From: an uncultured Pseudobutyrivibrio sp. | GTDB taxonomy: Bacteria > Bacillota > Clostridia > Lachnospirales > Lachnospiraceae | Assembly (NCBI GenBank): GCA_946403965.1 | Contig: CAMJBT010000028.1 | Location: 1 to 37,726, forward strand | Reading direction: 5' to 3' | DNA length: 37,726 nucleotides | In this document: positions 15,429 through 23,759 of the stretch, piece by piece | How positions within the stretch are numbered: position 1 is the first letter of the stretch | Layout of the letters: each line of letters starts with the position of its first letter | The notes under the pieces: model-generated | Told to the model about the DNA's origin: nothing | Database searches by the model: none | The model's input: only the letters and a program-made list of their open reading frames with translations | Translations under genes and position numbers: made by a program

Positions 15429-16115
15429 TTATTCTTCATATTCAATCGGATCTTCTGTTCCGTTCAATTCAAAGGCTTTTTTTCTATCGATACATGTTCC
15501 GCATTTTCCGCATGCCTTATCATGGCCCTCATAACAGCTCCAGGTAAGTTCATATGGTACTCCAATTTCAAGGCCTTTTTTTACAACCTGAGACTTTGTA
15601 AGATTTATAAAAGGAGCTTCTATCTGAAGCTGTTTTCCACTTCCTTCATAGATTGCAGTGTTCATTGCGTTGTTGAAGGCATCTGAACAATCTGGATAGG
15701 CACTTCCAGCAGCATCATCGCTATGTGCTCCATAGTAGATTTTCGAACAGCCCTTAGAAAGTGCAATAGCACTTGCGCTTGATAGAAATAAACCATTTCT
15801 AAATGGCACATAAGTGCTAACCGGCTTTCCATCTGTTTTCTCAAGCTGCTTTGCATATGATTCTTCAGGAATTTCTCCTTCAGAATGCTTTAGCAGGGAA
15901 CAATCGCTAAACTGAAACATTGTAGACAAGTCTAAAGTAATATGTTCAACTTTGTAAAAATCACAAACAGCATCTGCCGCCTTTATTTCTTTGTCATGTC
16001 TCTGCCCATAAAAAATAGAAAGACCTATTACATTGTCATTTCCATATTCCTTTACTGCCATTCCAAGGCATGTGGTGCTATCAACGCCACCACTAATCAA
16101 AACCAAAGCTTTCAT
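15429..16115 (-). CDS. queC: 7-cyano-7-deazaguanine synthase QueC
   Basis: The 228-residue ATP-dependent enzyme converts 7-carboxy-7-deazaguanine to preQ0 with ammonia. The N-terminal PP-loop SGGVDST (8-14) binds ATP. The C-terminal zinc site has four cysteines: Cys194, Cys202, Cys205 and Cys208 (CYEGHDKACGKCGTC). GAHSDDAAGSAYPDC is the conserved substrate-loop stretch. Its ATG follows the folE stop with no spacing, so the two are translationally coupled. Confidence 0.97.
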   Translation of the reverse strand: MKALVLISGGVDSTTCLGMAVKEYGNDNVIGLSIFYGQRHDKEIKAADAVCDFYKVEHITLDLSTMFQFSDCSLLKHSEGEIPEESYAKQLEKTDGKPVSTYVPFRNGLFLSSASAIALSKGCSKIYYGAHSDDAAGSAYPDCSDAFNNAMNTAIYEGSGKQLQIEAPFINLTKSQVVKKGLEIGVPYELTWSCYEGHDKACGKCGTCIDRKKAFELNGTEDPIEYEE

Positions 16116-16688
16116 TTATACTATCCTCGCTAATAAATCTCTATCTGTTTTAAATCTTCCTCTAAGGGTTTGTGTATAGGTTCTAGCCCCAGCATTTTTT
16201 ATTCCTCGCGCTGTCATACAAGAATGACTTGCTTCAATAAACACTGCCACATCCTCAGACTTTGTAACAAGCTGAATAATTTCAGCAATATCATTACCAA
16301 TTCTTTCCTGAAGCTGCAGCCTTTTTGCCACCATATCCGCAATACGTGCTATCTTACTTAGACCGATTACCTTACCATTTGGAATATATGCTACACTGAC
16401 TTTCATGTCATACATTAAAGCCAAATGATGCTCACAGTAACTGAACACCTCTATGTCCTTTACAAACACCATATCCTGACAACTATCATCATAATAGCTT
16501 TCATCAAAGGTTTTATTGAACATGTCAGCAATCTGCTGGTTGCTGTAGTTCATACCTTCAAAAACCTCTTCATACATATTTGCCACTCTATCAGGTGTCT
16601 CTATTAATCCAGCCCTATCAGGATCATCTCCTAAAGCTATAATTATATTTCTGATGCTTTCTTTTATTAATTCTTTATTTATTGCCAT
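16116..16688 (-). CDS. folE: GTP cyclohydrolase I FolE
   Basis: The 190-residue enzyme opens GTP to 7,8-dihydroneopterin triphosphate, the first step of both folate and deazaguanine synthesis. The zinc ligands are visible as Cys85 and His88 (SYCEHHL) and Cys157 (SHSCMTARG). The family signatures [12 protein letters not shown] and [11 protein letters not shown] are intact. Its place between queE and queC means this copy serves the queuosine precursor pathway, though it can feed folate too. It lies 12 nt after queE. Confidence 0.96.
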   Translation of the reverse strand: MAINKELIKESIRNIIIALGDDPDRAGLIETPDRVANMYEEVFEGMNYSNQQIADMFNKTFDESYYDDSCQDMVFVKDIEVFSYCEHHLALMYDMKVSVAYIPNGKVIGLSKIARIADMVAKRLQLQERIGNDIAEIIQLVTKSEDVAVFIEASHSCMTARGIKNAGARTYTQTLRGRFKTDRDLLARIV

Positions 16689-16700
16689 ATCTATCGTCCT

Positions 16701-17369
16701 CTATACGCCGCGCTTATCCGGATCCCAGATAAACTTGTGAAGTTGCAGCTGTAGCCTAATATCGTTACGTTTATGTTCTATCAAATAATCAACCATGTCT
16801 GAAGGTTCAATTCTTCCAAAAACTGGGCTAATCAAAACTGTACATTTCATCGCCAGTCCATACGTGTCAACCAGTTCACACACCTTGTCCAATTCACTTA
16901 CATCCGAACAAACAAATTTGACTGTATCCTTTTGCTGTAAAAATGCAAAATTAGAAAGATCCATTTTATCTTCCATCCCCGACCCAGGAAGCTTGTAATC
17001 AAGTGTAAATGCTGGAGCATTTGGAATAGCTGCAAATGGAACAATAGAAACACTTCCGTTAGTCTCGATTTCCACCTGAAGCTTTGGTTCCCTGGCAAAA
17101 GTTCTCAACAATTCCTTTATATTTCTAGCCTTCAATGGTTCGCCACCTGTGAGAGTTACACGATTTATTCCGGTGGCTTTCACATATTCAAGAATTTGTT
17201 CTTCAGTCATTTCCTCAGCTTTCGCCTCATAACTACAAGCCCATCTTGTATCACAGTAGGAACAGGCCAGGTTGCATCCTCGCAATCGAATAAACACAGC
17301 AAGTTCACCTGCATGCTGACCTTCTCCATTGATGCTTACGAATTTTTCAACCACATAATAAACAGCCAT
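16701..17369 (-). CDS. queE: 7-carboxy-7-deazaguanine synthase QueE (radical SAM)
   Basis: The 222-residue enzyme rearranges 6-carboxytetrahydropterin to 7-carboxy-7-deazaguanine with a 4Fe-4S cluster, S-adenosylmethionine and Mg2+. The cluster motif CNLACSYC (Cys32, Cys36, Cys39) is the standard CX3CX2C, and TLTGGEPL follows as the SAM-binding glycine motif. The start overlaps the queD stop as TAATG, with GGAGG inside the end of queD, which indicates translational coupling. Confidence 0.96.
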   Translation of the reverse strand: MAVYYVVEKFVSINGEGQHAGELAVFIRLRGCNLACSYCDTRWACSYEAKAEEMTEEQILEYVKATGINRVTLTGGEPLKARNIKELLRTFAREPKLQVEIETNGSVSIVPFAAIPNAPAFTLDYKLPGSGMEDKMDLSNFAFLQQKDTVKFVCSDVSELDKVCELVDTYGLAMKCTVLISPVFGRIEPSDMVDYLIEHKRNDIRLQLQLHKFIWDPDKRGV

Positions 17370-17794
17370 TATAAATCCTCCGAATAGCTTGCACAGTTAT
17401 TTGGAGTCTCATAAACTGTCACTTCAGCTACTGAAAAACCATACTCTCTAAATTTTTTATAATAGTATTTTGCAAAATTCTCGGCAGTTGGTCTGAATGG
17501 AACCTCATGAATCTCAAAGTTTTCATCTAAAAGAGCAGCCACTGTAGTCTCCTTCAATGAATCTTTTTCATATATAAAGCTATGATCAAAAATATCTGTT
17601 TCAATCTTCAGTGCTCTTTTTACATCATTAAAATCTACTACCATGCCTCTTTGTTGGCCTTCTTCTTGAAGTTCATCTGCCTTAATCTTTAATATCACCT
17701 TCCAGCGATGACCATGAAGGTTTGAACATTTTCCTTTATAGCCTGATAAAAAGTGTGCGCCATCAAAAGACGCTTCTGCAGTTAAATAATACAT
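17369..17794 (-). CDS. queD: 6-carboxytetrahydropterin synthase QueD
   Basis: The 141-residue enzyme converts dihydroneopterin triphosphate to 6-carboxy-5,6,7,8-tetrahydropterin. Zinc ligands are His14, His27 and His29 (FDGAHF, NLHGHRW); the catalytic Cys23 precedes them. The ribosome site is CAAGGAG. It is the first gene of a complete five-gene operon from GTP to preQ1. No queT/qrtT transporter or tgt/queA gene is in the window. An intrinsic terminator lies only about 60 nt upstream (17857-17887), so either the promoter is in that short gap or the terminator is regulatory. Confidence 0.96.
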   Translation of the reverse strand: MYYLTAEASFDGAHFLSGYKGKCSNLHGHRWKVILKIKADELQEEGQQRGMVVDFNDVKRALKIETDIFDHSFIYEKDSLKETTVAALLDENFEIHEVPFRPTAENFAKYYYKKFREYGFSVAEVTVYETPNNCASYSEDL

Positions 17795-17856
17795 TGAATA
17801 TCTCCTTGACTCAGGGCTAAGAAAACACAGACCCTTATCTGCATAAATAGAATCAT

Positions 17857-17887
17857 AAAAAAGGAGGCCTAAATACCATAGACCTCC
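17857..17887 (-). terminator. Intrinsic terminator in front of queD
   Basis: On the minus strand GGAGGTC, an 11-nt loop, GGCCTCC (one G-T pair), then TTTTTT. It could end the phosphatase gene, whose stop is at 18045, or act as an attenuator for the que operon. Confidence 0.75.
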
Positions 17888-17927
17888 AAATAATTAATTC
17901 AGTAATCATAGTCCTGGTTTTGTTTAT

Positions 17928-17990
17928 GGACAGGATGGTACAAACGAACTGTCCCTCACCAATCGGTGAATTTGTAATTGCCTGATTATA
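17928..17990 (-). promoter_or_regulatory. Possible -10 box and hairpins upstream of the que operon
   Basis: On the minus strand TATAAT (17985-17990) is followed by the hairpins TCACC-gatt-GGTGA (17956-17969) and GGACAG-N15-CTGTCC (17928-17954), then by the terminator at 17857-17887. This order (promoter, structured leader, terminator, gene) resembles an attenuated leader, but the -35 is poor (TTGCTT at 20 nt) and no known riboswitch consensus fits. Confidence 0.35.
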
Positions 17991-18044
17991 ATACTCCCTA
18001 CTACCACAAAAAGCAACCTCTTGTTTTTATCCTGATGGCCCATT

Positions 18045-20102
18045 TTATGTAAAGGCTTGTGGTTCCTGCCCTGTCAGCTTTTTAAACTCAAAGCCCAGCA
18101 TAGTAATATCGTCAAACTGGTCTTCATTGCCTTTGAAGCCAATGGTGTCGGCTTCTACAGCACGTAGCACCTCTTCTATGGTGTGTCCCGATTCTTCATT
18201 CAGCTTTTCCACGAGACGTTCGGTGCCATATTGTTCTACATTTTCATTAATTGCTTCTGGAATTCCATCCGTATATACGAATATGATATCACCTGGCTCC
18301 ATTTTAATTTGATATGGCTTAGTCTTTAGAGTTGGCATTGCTGCCAGTGCTAATGAATGGTTGTCTTTCAGGAGTTCAAACTTTCCTGCTTTCTTTTTTA
18401 TTATTGGATATTCATGTCCTGCGTTCACACAATCCATGATACCTGTCTGCAAATCTATTATACCTATCCAGACAGTAACAAACATATCCATGTCATTGCC
18501 CTCGTAGAGAGCCTCGTTTGCCTTATTAATTATTTCCTCAGGAGTACTTCCTGATTGAGCTAAACTTCTGATTGCAGTCTTGCTTCGCATCATAAATAAA
18601 GCTGCTGGAATTCCTTTTCCAGAGACATCAGCTATAACTAAAGCCATTTTATTAGTTGATACAAAGAAGAAATCGAAGAAGTCTCCTCCAACTTCCTTTG
18701 CTGGATTCATTGATGCATAAAGCTCAAACTCATCATGCTCCGGAAAAATAAAATTCTTTGGAAGTGCTGCCTCTTGAATTCCTTTAGCGACTAACAATTC
18801 CTGCTCGATTCTCTTTTCAGCAGCTTCGATATATCCCTTTAGCGATAAAACAGTCTGATTAATATCATCTGAAAGTGAGGCAAATTCTGAAGAATTTCTA
18901 ACAGTAATCTGCTCATTTAAATCACCATTTGTTATCTTTCCAAGTGATGTATTTATAAGCCTAATATTGTTTACTACAATCTGATTTACAAGATATGCAA
19001 TTAGCACATAAATAACTGTGAACAAAAGTATGTCACCAAGTGCCAACTCATAGGCCTGTGCGTCTCTAGACCAGAAAACTTCTGATGTAGGAAGAGCTGT
19101 TGCAACCCATCCGACATTCTCTATTTCCTCCACATAAATCAAGGAGTTAATAGTCCAAAATTTTCCGGTAAATATTTGCCCACTTTTATCTATAATGTTT
19201 GCAAATTCATCTACAGGCAAATTCATTCCCTGATTCTTACCCTTTAATATATTTCCATTCTTGCCTAAAACAACATAATGGATGGTGCTATCGGAATCTA
19301 TATTAAGGTCTTGTTCCTGAAATTCATGCAATACAGACTTGGCATTTTTTATTAAAATATCCTTATTTTCCTGATATGCAGATTGAGTTTGAATTGCATA
19401 AGAAAAGACAAAGTTTCCTATAATAACCAACGAAGTGATAATGAACAGCCATTTTTGAAATTTCTGGGATACAGATATATTTTCTTCTGTCTGCCTGACA
19501 AATGGATTTCTCCATTCATTCATAAAAAGCTGTAGCATGATTGAAGATAACGCCATTCCAATACCTGTAAATATAATCATAGGTATGGCACACGTGCTTA
19601 CAACTAAAAAAGCCATACGCATGTCGGATCTATGGGTGATGAACACAACATACATATGGAAAACTTCCATCACCGCACCCATAAAGAAGGCATAAAACGG
19701 AGATGGTTTCTTACCTTTAAAAACCTTTACATTCATAAGCATGGCAATATAACCTGCCAGGCATGTAGATACACTACAAGCGATTCTAGTATATGAGCCA
19801 ACACCAAAATATGTTCCAGCAATATACCTTTCAATACCACCAATCAAACCTGCAATAATGCCTGAAGCCGGTGAAAAGAACAACCCAGCAGCCAGAGGTC
19901 CCACATCACGAACATTAATAACCATATTGTCATAGTTCACCCCGAAGTGAGTAGACAATACCGAACTAATTCCAAATATGATTCCAACTACAACCTTCCT
20001 AAATAAAGAGAGTTCCTTCTTATTAGTCCACATCCACACTACCGCTACAAGAATTATATAGAGGAGAGTCAGACCGGACATCTTAAATATCATGCTTATC
20101 AT
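18045..20102 (-). CDS. Membrane-anchored SpoIIE-type PP2C serine/threonine phosphatase with 5TMR-LYT-like sensor
   Basis: In this 685-residue product, residues 1-195 hold about six membrane segments with the LytS/YhcK-type 5TMR-LYT pattern (NVRDVGPLAAGLFFSP, GIIAGLIGGIERY). A further TM segment (about 216-236), an external sensor loop (about 237-350) and another TM segment (about 352-375) lead to a HAMP-like linker and coiled coil (378-445). The C-terminal PP2C/SpoIIE domain has ADVSGKGIPAALFM, NAGHEYP and VYTDGIPEA with the metal-binding aspartates kept. Such enzymes usually dephosphorylate an anti-sigma-factor antagonist, linking an external signal to sigma-factor partner switching. No STAS or anti-sigma gene is adjacent, so the target is elsewhere. 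AGAGGTG lies 5 nt before the ATG. Confidence 0.88.
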   Translation of the reverse strand: MISMIFKMSGLTLLYIILVAVVWMWTNKKELSLFRKVVVGIIFGISSVLSTHFGVNYDNMVINVRDVGPLAAGLFFSPASGIIAGLIGGIERYIAGTYFGVGSYTRIACSVSTCLAGYIAMLMNVKVFKGKKPSPFYAFFMGAVMEVFHMYVVFITHRSDMRMAFLVVSTCAIPMIIFTGIGMALSSIMLQLFMNEWRNPFVRQTEENISVSQKFQKWLFIITSLVIIGNFVFSYAIQTQSAYQENKDILIKNAKSVLHEFQEQDLNIDSDSTIHYVVLGKNGNILKGKNQGMNLPVDEFANIIDKSGQIFTGKFWTINSLIYVEEIENVGWVATALPTSEVFWSRDAQAYELALGDILLFTVIYVLIAYLVNQIVVNNIRLINTSLGKITNGDLNEQITVRNSSEFASLSDDINQTVLSLKGYIEAAEKRIEQELLVAKGIQEAALPKNFIFPEHDEFELYASMNPAKEVGGDFFDFFFVSTNKMALVIADVSGKGIPAALFMMRSKTAIRSLAQSGSTPEEIINKANEALYEGNDMDMFVTVWIGIIDLQTGIMDCVNAGHEYPIIKKKAGKFELLKDNHSLALAAMPTLKTKPYQIKMEPGDIIFVYTDGIPEAINENVEQYGTERLVEKLNEESGHTIEEVLRAVEADTIGFKGNEDQFDDITMLGFEFKKLTGQEPQAFT

Positions 20103-20215
20103 AGTTCACCTCTGCATCCAGGTGCTACCATCATATAACCACAACTATCTAGCATGTATTCTATAACTTTCCTATGTTAAAACTGTGTAGTTCCCCTGTC
20201 TAACTGCTACGTGTA

Positions 20216-20257
20216 CTGCAAAGCAGGATTCTTGCTGACAATTTCATTGTATGGTCA
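20216..20257. repeat. Dispersed stem-loop repeat, second copy (partial)
   Basis: These 42 nt match the reverse complement of 14802-14843 at 41 positions, including the CTGCAAAGCAG hairpin. The pairing outer arm has been lost. As in the first copy, an AAATGCCTCT hairpin follows, here enlarged to the foldback at 20272-20509. Confidence 0.75.
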
Positions 20258-20271
20258 AAAAGGAATCTTGA

Positions 20272-20509
20272 AAATGCCTCTGCATCCAAACTCAGGGTTA
20301 ATTGGGCGATTTTGGAATGCGCCTAGAAAATTAATAAGCAGATTTTGCATATATAGGCAGCTGCCGCTAGGACGGCGGCAGCAAGGAGCACTTGAGACAC
20401 GATGTCGAATGTGTCCCGGTGCCTAAATATACAAAATCTGCTTATTTAAATTTTCTTGGCAAATGGAATATGAGCCCAATTAACCCTGAGTTTGGATGTA
20501 GAGGCATTT
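20272..20509. repeat. 238-bp foldback element with a GC-rich structured loop
   Basis: The left arm 20272-20359 and right arm 20420-20509 are inverted copies. The outer 36 bp (AAATGCCTCT...TTAATTGGGC) have one mismatch, the middle 16 nt are divergent, and the inner part (AGAAAATT..., AAGCAGATTTTG...TAGGCA) is again well matched. The 60-nt loop is GC-rich against AT-rich arms and folds on its own into GCTGCCGC/GCGGCAGC and GACAC/GTGTC hairpins, giving a multi-branched structure. It starts 13 nt after the stop of the isomerase gene and may end that operon. No ORF of note is inside. It could be a MITE-like element or a structured RNA. With the copy at 20216 it accounts for the gene-free stretch 20103-20521. 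Confidence 0.8.
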
Positions 20510-20521
20510 GCATACACTACT

Positions 20522-21760
20522 TTATGTGTCTGTGCTAGCCATACATGCCACAGCTATAGACACCCCAACTTCTTCGTTGTATGGGATAAGGGTGGCCTGT
20601 AGCGCATGGTAAATGTCTGATTTACCTGGCCATACTGTGGTGAGAAGCTGGTTGTTTCTATCAAGTTGGTGGAACCATGAGCCGTTTTGATGGTCGATAA
20701 CAAATTCATCAAGATACTTCATGAATGCCTCATAGTCCTTTGAATATTTTTCATTTCCTGTGACTCTATAAAGCACAGCTGATGAATTTATAGCCTCAGC
20801 TAATGTCCAATGCATTCTGTCGTGAACAATTGGCTTACCATCCCAGCCGGTGGTATAGCAAATACCTGGATTGCCATCAGCATTCCAGCCATCCTCCACT
20901 GCTCTGTTGTATAACTTTTCTGCCACTTCTATATAGCTATTTCTCTCCGCTTCACCAATAGCCTTCTCTGAAGTGGCCCATTGAACTATAAGTCTTGCCC
21001 ATTCTATTCCATGACCTGGAGTGGCTCCGTATGGCTTAAATGGATCATCTGGTTTTTCTTTGTTGCATTCAAGGTTTGGCTTCCAGTCAGATGAAAAATG
21101 TTCTGGTATTCTATAATCATTGTCCTTTGCCCAACCAATTACCTTGTCTGTGATACGACCTGCACGGACACGATACTCTTCATCTTTAAGCACATCTGCA
21201 GCTGCTAAAAAAGCTTCTACTGTGTGCATATTTGCATTTATCCCACGATAATCATCAAGCTTTGTAAACTCTGTATTCCAAGTGTCCACAGAAAGTCCCA
21301 GCTTTTCATTCCAAAAATATTTATCGTATATACGAAGTGCTTCTTGAAGAAGCTCCTTTGCTCCAGCTATACCTGCAAGAACGCCAGAGGATGCTGCCAG
21401 AATCACAAAAGCGTGGGCATAGCACTGCTTTGTTGGAAGCACCTTGCCATCACTTGTAAGTCCTGCATACCAACCACCGTTTTCTTTATCCTGCAGCTCA
21501 CCTGTCAGGCCTTTCAATGCAGCCTCTGCAAGTTCTTTGCTACCTTCATGATTTAGGAGCACACCTATAGAATACACATGTAGCATTCTGCTAGTAATCC
21601 ATGTTTCCCTAGGCCTGTCTGTCCATGGTGTTCCATCATCAGAAAGATAATATGAACCACCGCCAGGTGAAGGAAACTTATGGCCGAAAGCCAAAAGTGT
21701 CTCTCGACAATCCTTCAAAAAATCAATATTTTCTTGTGTTCCAAGCTGATATTTTTTCAT
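20522..21760 (-). CDS. AGE-family aldose-ketose isomerase, YihS/mannose-isomerase-like
   Basis: The 412-residue (alpha/alpha)6-barrel protein belongs to the N-acylglucosamine 2-epimerase superfamily. RPRETWITSRMLHVYSIG, AHAFVILAASS, GHGIEWARL, MHWTLAEAINSSAVLYRVTG and WPGKSDIYHALQATLIP match the YihS/D-mannose isomerase branch, which interconverts mannose, fructose and related sugars. It lacks the features of renin-binding GlcNAc 2-epimerases as far as can be seen. It is the last gene of the ROK-mmsA-mmsB-chvE-fructokinase-HAD operon, 31 nt after the HAD gene, with AAGGGGG before the ATG. With the fructokinase upstream it could turn imported mannose into fructose and then fructose-6-phosphate. 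Sulfoquinovose isomerase activity is less likely because no other sulfoquinovose genes are present. Confidence 0.83.
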   Translation of the reverse strand: MKKYQLGTQENIDFLKDCRETLLAFGHKFPSPGGGSYYLSDDGTPWTDRPRETWITSRMLHVYSIGVLLNHEGSKELAEAALKGLTGELQDKENGGWYAGLTSDGKVLPTKQCYAHAFVILAASSGVLAGIAGAKELLQEALRIYDKYFWNEKLGLSVDTWNTEFTKLDDYRGINANMHTVEAFLAAADVLKDEEYRVRAGRITDKVIGWAKDNDYRIPEHFSSDWKPNLECNKEKPDDPFKPYGATPGHGIEWARLIVQWATSEKAIGEAERNSYIEVAEKLYNRAVEDGWNADGNPGICYTTGWDGKPIVHDRMHWTLAEAINSSAVLYRVTGNEKYSKDYEAFMKYLDEFVIDHQNGSWFHQLDRNNQLLTTVWPGKSDIYHALQATLIPYNEEVGVSIAVACMASTDT

Positions 21761-21791
21761 GTAAAAACCCCCTTAACTAGCCAATTTATTT

Positions 21792-22592
21792 TTATACCAG
21801 TCCTATACTTTTAAGCCCCTTATATACCCCTTCATTATCGTTTGTATCTGTAATATTTTCAAACCTTTCTTTAAGCTCTTCTGGTGCATTCCCCATTAAA
21901 AATGGCATACCAACTGTATTTAGCATGTCCTCATCATTAAAATGATCCCCAAAAGCTACAGTTTCAGCAGGGGATATCACCCACTTTTCACAGATTGTCT
22001 TAACACTTCCACCCTTTGTAACGCCACGCTCCATTATCTCCAAAAGAATGTCCGAAGATTTAACAATGGATAAGGCCGGGAATTTTTTCTTTAAATTTCT
22101 TTCTATTTCATCTGTTTCCGCTGAGTTACACATACATAGTATCTTTCCTATTTCAACACCGTTTGGTATATCATCCACAGTCCCCTGTGTGGATTCTGCT
22201 TCAACTATGTTTTCTTCTCTGATAATTCTAGGATCCTGTCTGTTATTAACGATCCAGTGATCCATAGAATAAACATTCCAGGTGCAATCAAATTTTCCAG
22301 CTTCTATGTAATCTATTATTTTTTTTGCAGTATCTTTACATATCCCCCTAGAACAAATAATCTGCCCGTTATCATCCAGTATCAGTGCACCACTGTAACA
22401 GACCATAGGGCAGATTATATTGTAACGCTTGAATATGGGATATACTCCGGATGGTCCTCTGGCTGTCACTATCACAAAGGGAATATTTCTATTCTGAAGT
22501 GATTTGATTGCATCAAGGGTCCTTTCCTGCATACGATGTTTGCTGTTTAAAAGCGTTCCATCGATATCACAAAACACAATTTTGTAATCCAT
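21792..22592 (-). CDS. Cof-type HAD-superfamily (IIB) sugar-phosphate phosphatase
   Basis: The 266-residue protein carries HAD motif I FCDIDGTLLN with Asp9 (nucleophile) and Asp11, motif II VTARGPSG, Lys in motif III (GVTKGGSV), and motif IV FGDHFNDEDML. A type-IIB cap lies between about 85 and 190. These enzymes remove phosphate from sugar phosphates or related metabolites with broad specificity, so the substrate is not set by sequence. In this operon it may relieve sugar-phosphate stress or act on a by-product of the kinase. The start has AAGGAC upstream. Confidence 0.88.
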   Translation of the reverse strand: MDYKIVFCDIDGTLLNSKHRMQERTLDAIKSLQNRNIPFVIVTARGPSGVYPIFKRYNIICPMVCYSGALILDDNGQIICSRGICKDTAKKIIDYIEAGKFDCTWNVYSMDHWIVNNRQDPRIIREENIVEAESTQGTVDDIPNGVEIGKILCMCNSAETDEIERNLKKKFPALSIVKSSDILLEIMERGVTKGGSVKTICEKWVISPAETVAFGDHFNDEDMLNTVGMPFLMGNAPEELKERFENITDTNDNEGVYKGLKSIGLV

Positions 22593-22650
22593 ATTTTCGT
22601 CCTTATATTCAATTGTTATTTAATGATTCCTATCTTTTTTCGAAAAAGGT

Positions 22651-23640
22651 CTAGGCTTGAATTAACTCCTGAACATCTTTGATTTCAGGCATTACCTTCA
22701 AAGCTCCCTTTACTCGAGTGATTAATGAAGCAGCACCATTTGCAAAGGTAAGCATTTCCTTAAGCTTTGCTTCATCAAAATTATCCAGTCCCGTATCCAG
22801 GATATAGTGAATCACGCAGCCACAGAATGTATCACCAGCGCCGGTTGTCTCGATTGTTTTATCAGACAAGAATGGAGCAACATCAACTATAATTTCTTTA
22901 CTTTCATCTTTAGCATCAGTTCCATAGTAGAATACACGGCTTCCGTCTCTTCCCATAGAAACTGTAATAAGAGGAATCTTGTATGTCTCTCTAATCTTGT
23001 GAACAGCCTCTGTATAATCCTCAATTCCTGTAAGCCACTGAATCTCATTGTCAGAGATTTTAAGGTAATCGCAGTACTTCATTCCTTCAAGGATTTGCTC
23101 CTTAGCCTCATCAAGACTGTTCCACAAAGGCTCGCGGAGGTTTGGATCAAATGTGATGATTGCTCCAGACTCCTTTGCAACCTTCAGAGCATAAAGAGTA
23201 GCCTCTCTAACCTGTGGATGTGTCATAGAAAGAGTTCCAAAATGGAAAATCTTTGCCTTCTTAATCAAATCCACATTAACCTCATCCTTTGTCAGCATCA
23301 TATCTGCACCAGGATTTCTGTAGAAGGAAAAATCTCTGTCTCCATCCTCAAATGTCTGTACAAAGGCAAGAGTAGTTCTTGCATCCTTATCTACAACAAG
23401 TCCCTCGGTATTAATGCCCACCTGTCCAACAATATCCTTAAGGCTGTTACCAAAAATATCGTCTCCAACCTTACCAATAAAGCCTACTGAATGATTGAAT
23501 TTCTTAAGCATTGCCAATACATTACAAGGAGCTCCTCCAGGATTTGCCTCAAATAAAGTGTTTCCTGTTGCAGACACGCCATTATTTGTCATGTCGATTA
23601 ACAGCTCTCCTAATGCAACTACATCAATTGTCTTTTCCAC
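22651..23640 (-). CDS. PfkB-family fructokinase
   Basis: The 329-residue sugar kinase starts with GTG (23638-23640), AGGAG 8 nt upstream. The N-terminal signature GELLIDMTN and GGAPCNVLAML binds the sugar. The C-terminal GAGDTFCGC contains the catalytic base Asp270. The pattern fits bacterial fructokinases (ScrK/FrcK type) more than ribokinase or KDG kinase, but substrate calls within PfkB are uncertain. Its product would be fructose-6-phosphate, which joins it to the YihS-like isomerase two genes downstream. A 119-nt gap with a hairpin separates it from chvE. Confidence 0.85.
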   Translation of the reverse strand: MEKTIDVVALGELLIDMTNNGVSATGNTLFEANPGGAPCNVLAMLKKFNHSVGFIGKVGDDIFGNSLKDIVGQVGINTEGLVVDKDARTTLAFVQTFEDGDRDFSFYRNPGADMMLTKDEVNVDLIKKAKIFHFGTLSMTHPQVREATLYALKVAKESGAIITFDPNLREPLWNSLDEAKEQILEGMKYCDYLKISDNEIQWLTGIEDYTEAVHKIRETYKIPLITVSMGRDGSRVFYYGTDAKDESKEIIVDVAPFLSDKTIETTGAGDTFCGCVIHYILDTGLDNFDEAKLKEMLTFANGAASLITRVKGALKVMPEIKDVQELIQA

Positions 23641-23692
23641 GTCAATATCTCCTAACTACATTTTTTTATTTTCTTCTTTTGAAAACATTATG

Positions 23693-23716
23693 AGGGACAG
23701 GGATGGCCCTGCCCCT
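23693..23716 (-). other. Intercistronic hairpin between chvE and the fructokinase gene
   Basis: AGGGACAGGG-atgg-CCCTGCCCCT forms a GC-rich stem with one mismatch. No T-run follows on the minus strand. A hairpin behind the binding-protein gene of an ABC operon commonly protects that part of the mRNA and allows higher chvE output than for downstream genes. Confidence 0.5.
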
Positions 23717-23759
23717 TATTTTGAAAAAGAATGAAAAGAATTAGCTTATATATAATAAA

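Noticed and set aside
17795..18044. preQ1 riboswitch upstream of queD
   Set aside because: AGGG...CCCT pairings near 17830 and AGAGGTTG near 18017 were compared with preQ1-I, but the loop and A-rich tail do not fit. Recorded only as an unexplained leader.
20211..20426. 71-residue plus-strand ORF through the dispersed repeat and foldback
   Set aside because: It runs across inverted-repeat sequence, has no ribosome site and resembles no protein; the repeat structure accounts for it.
20272..20509. Integron attC site or insertion sequence ends
   Set aside because: There is no integrase or transposase in the window and no attC core sites; the arms are longer than usual IS ends and enclose no gene.
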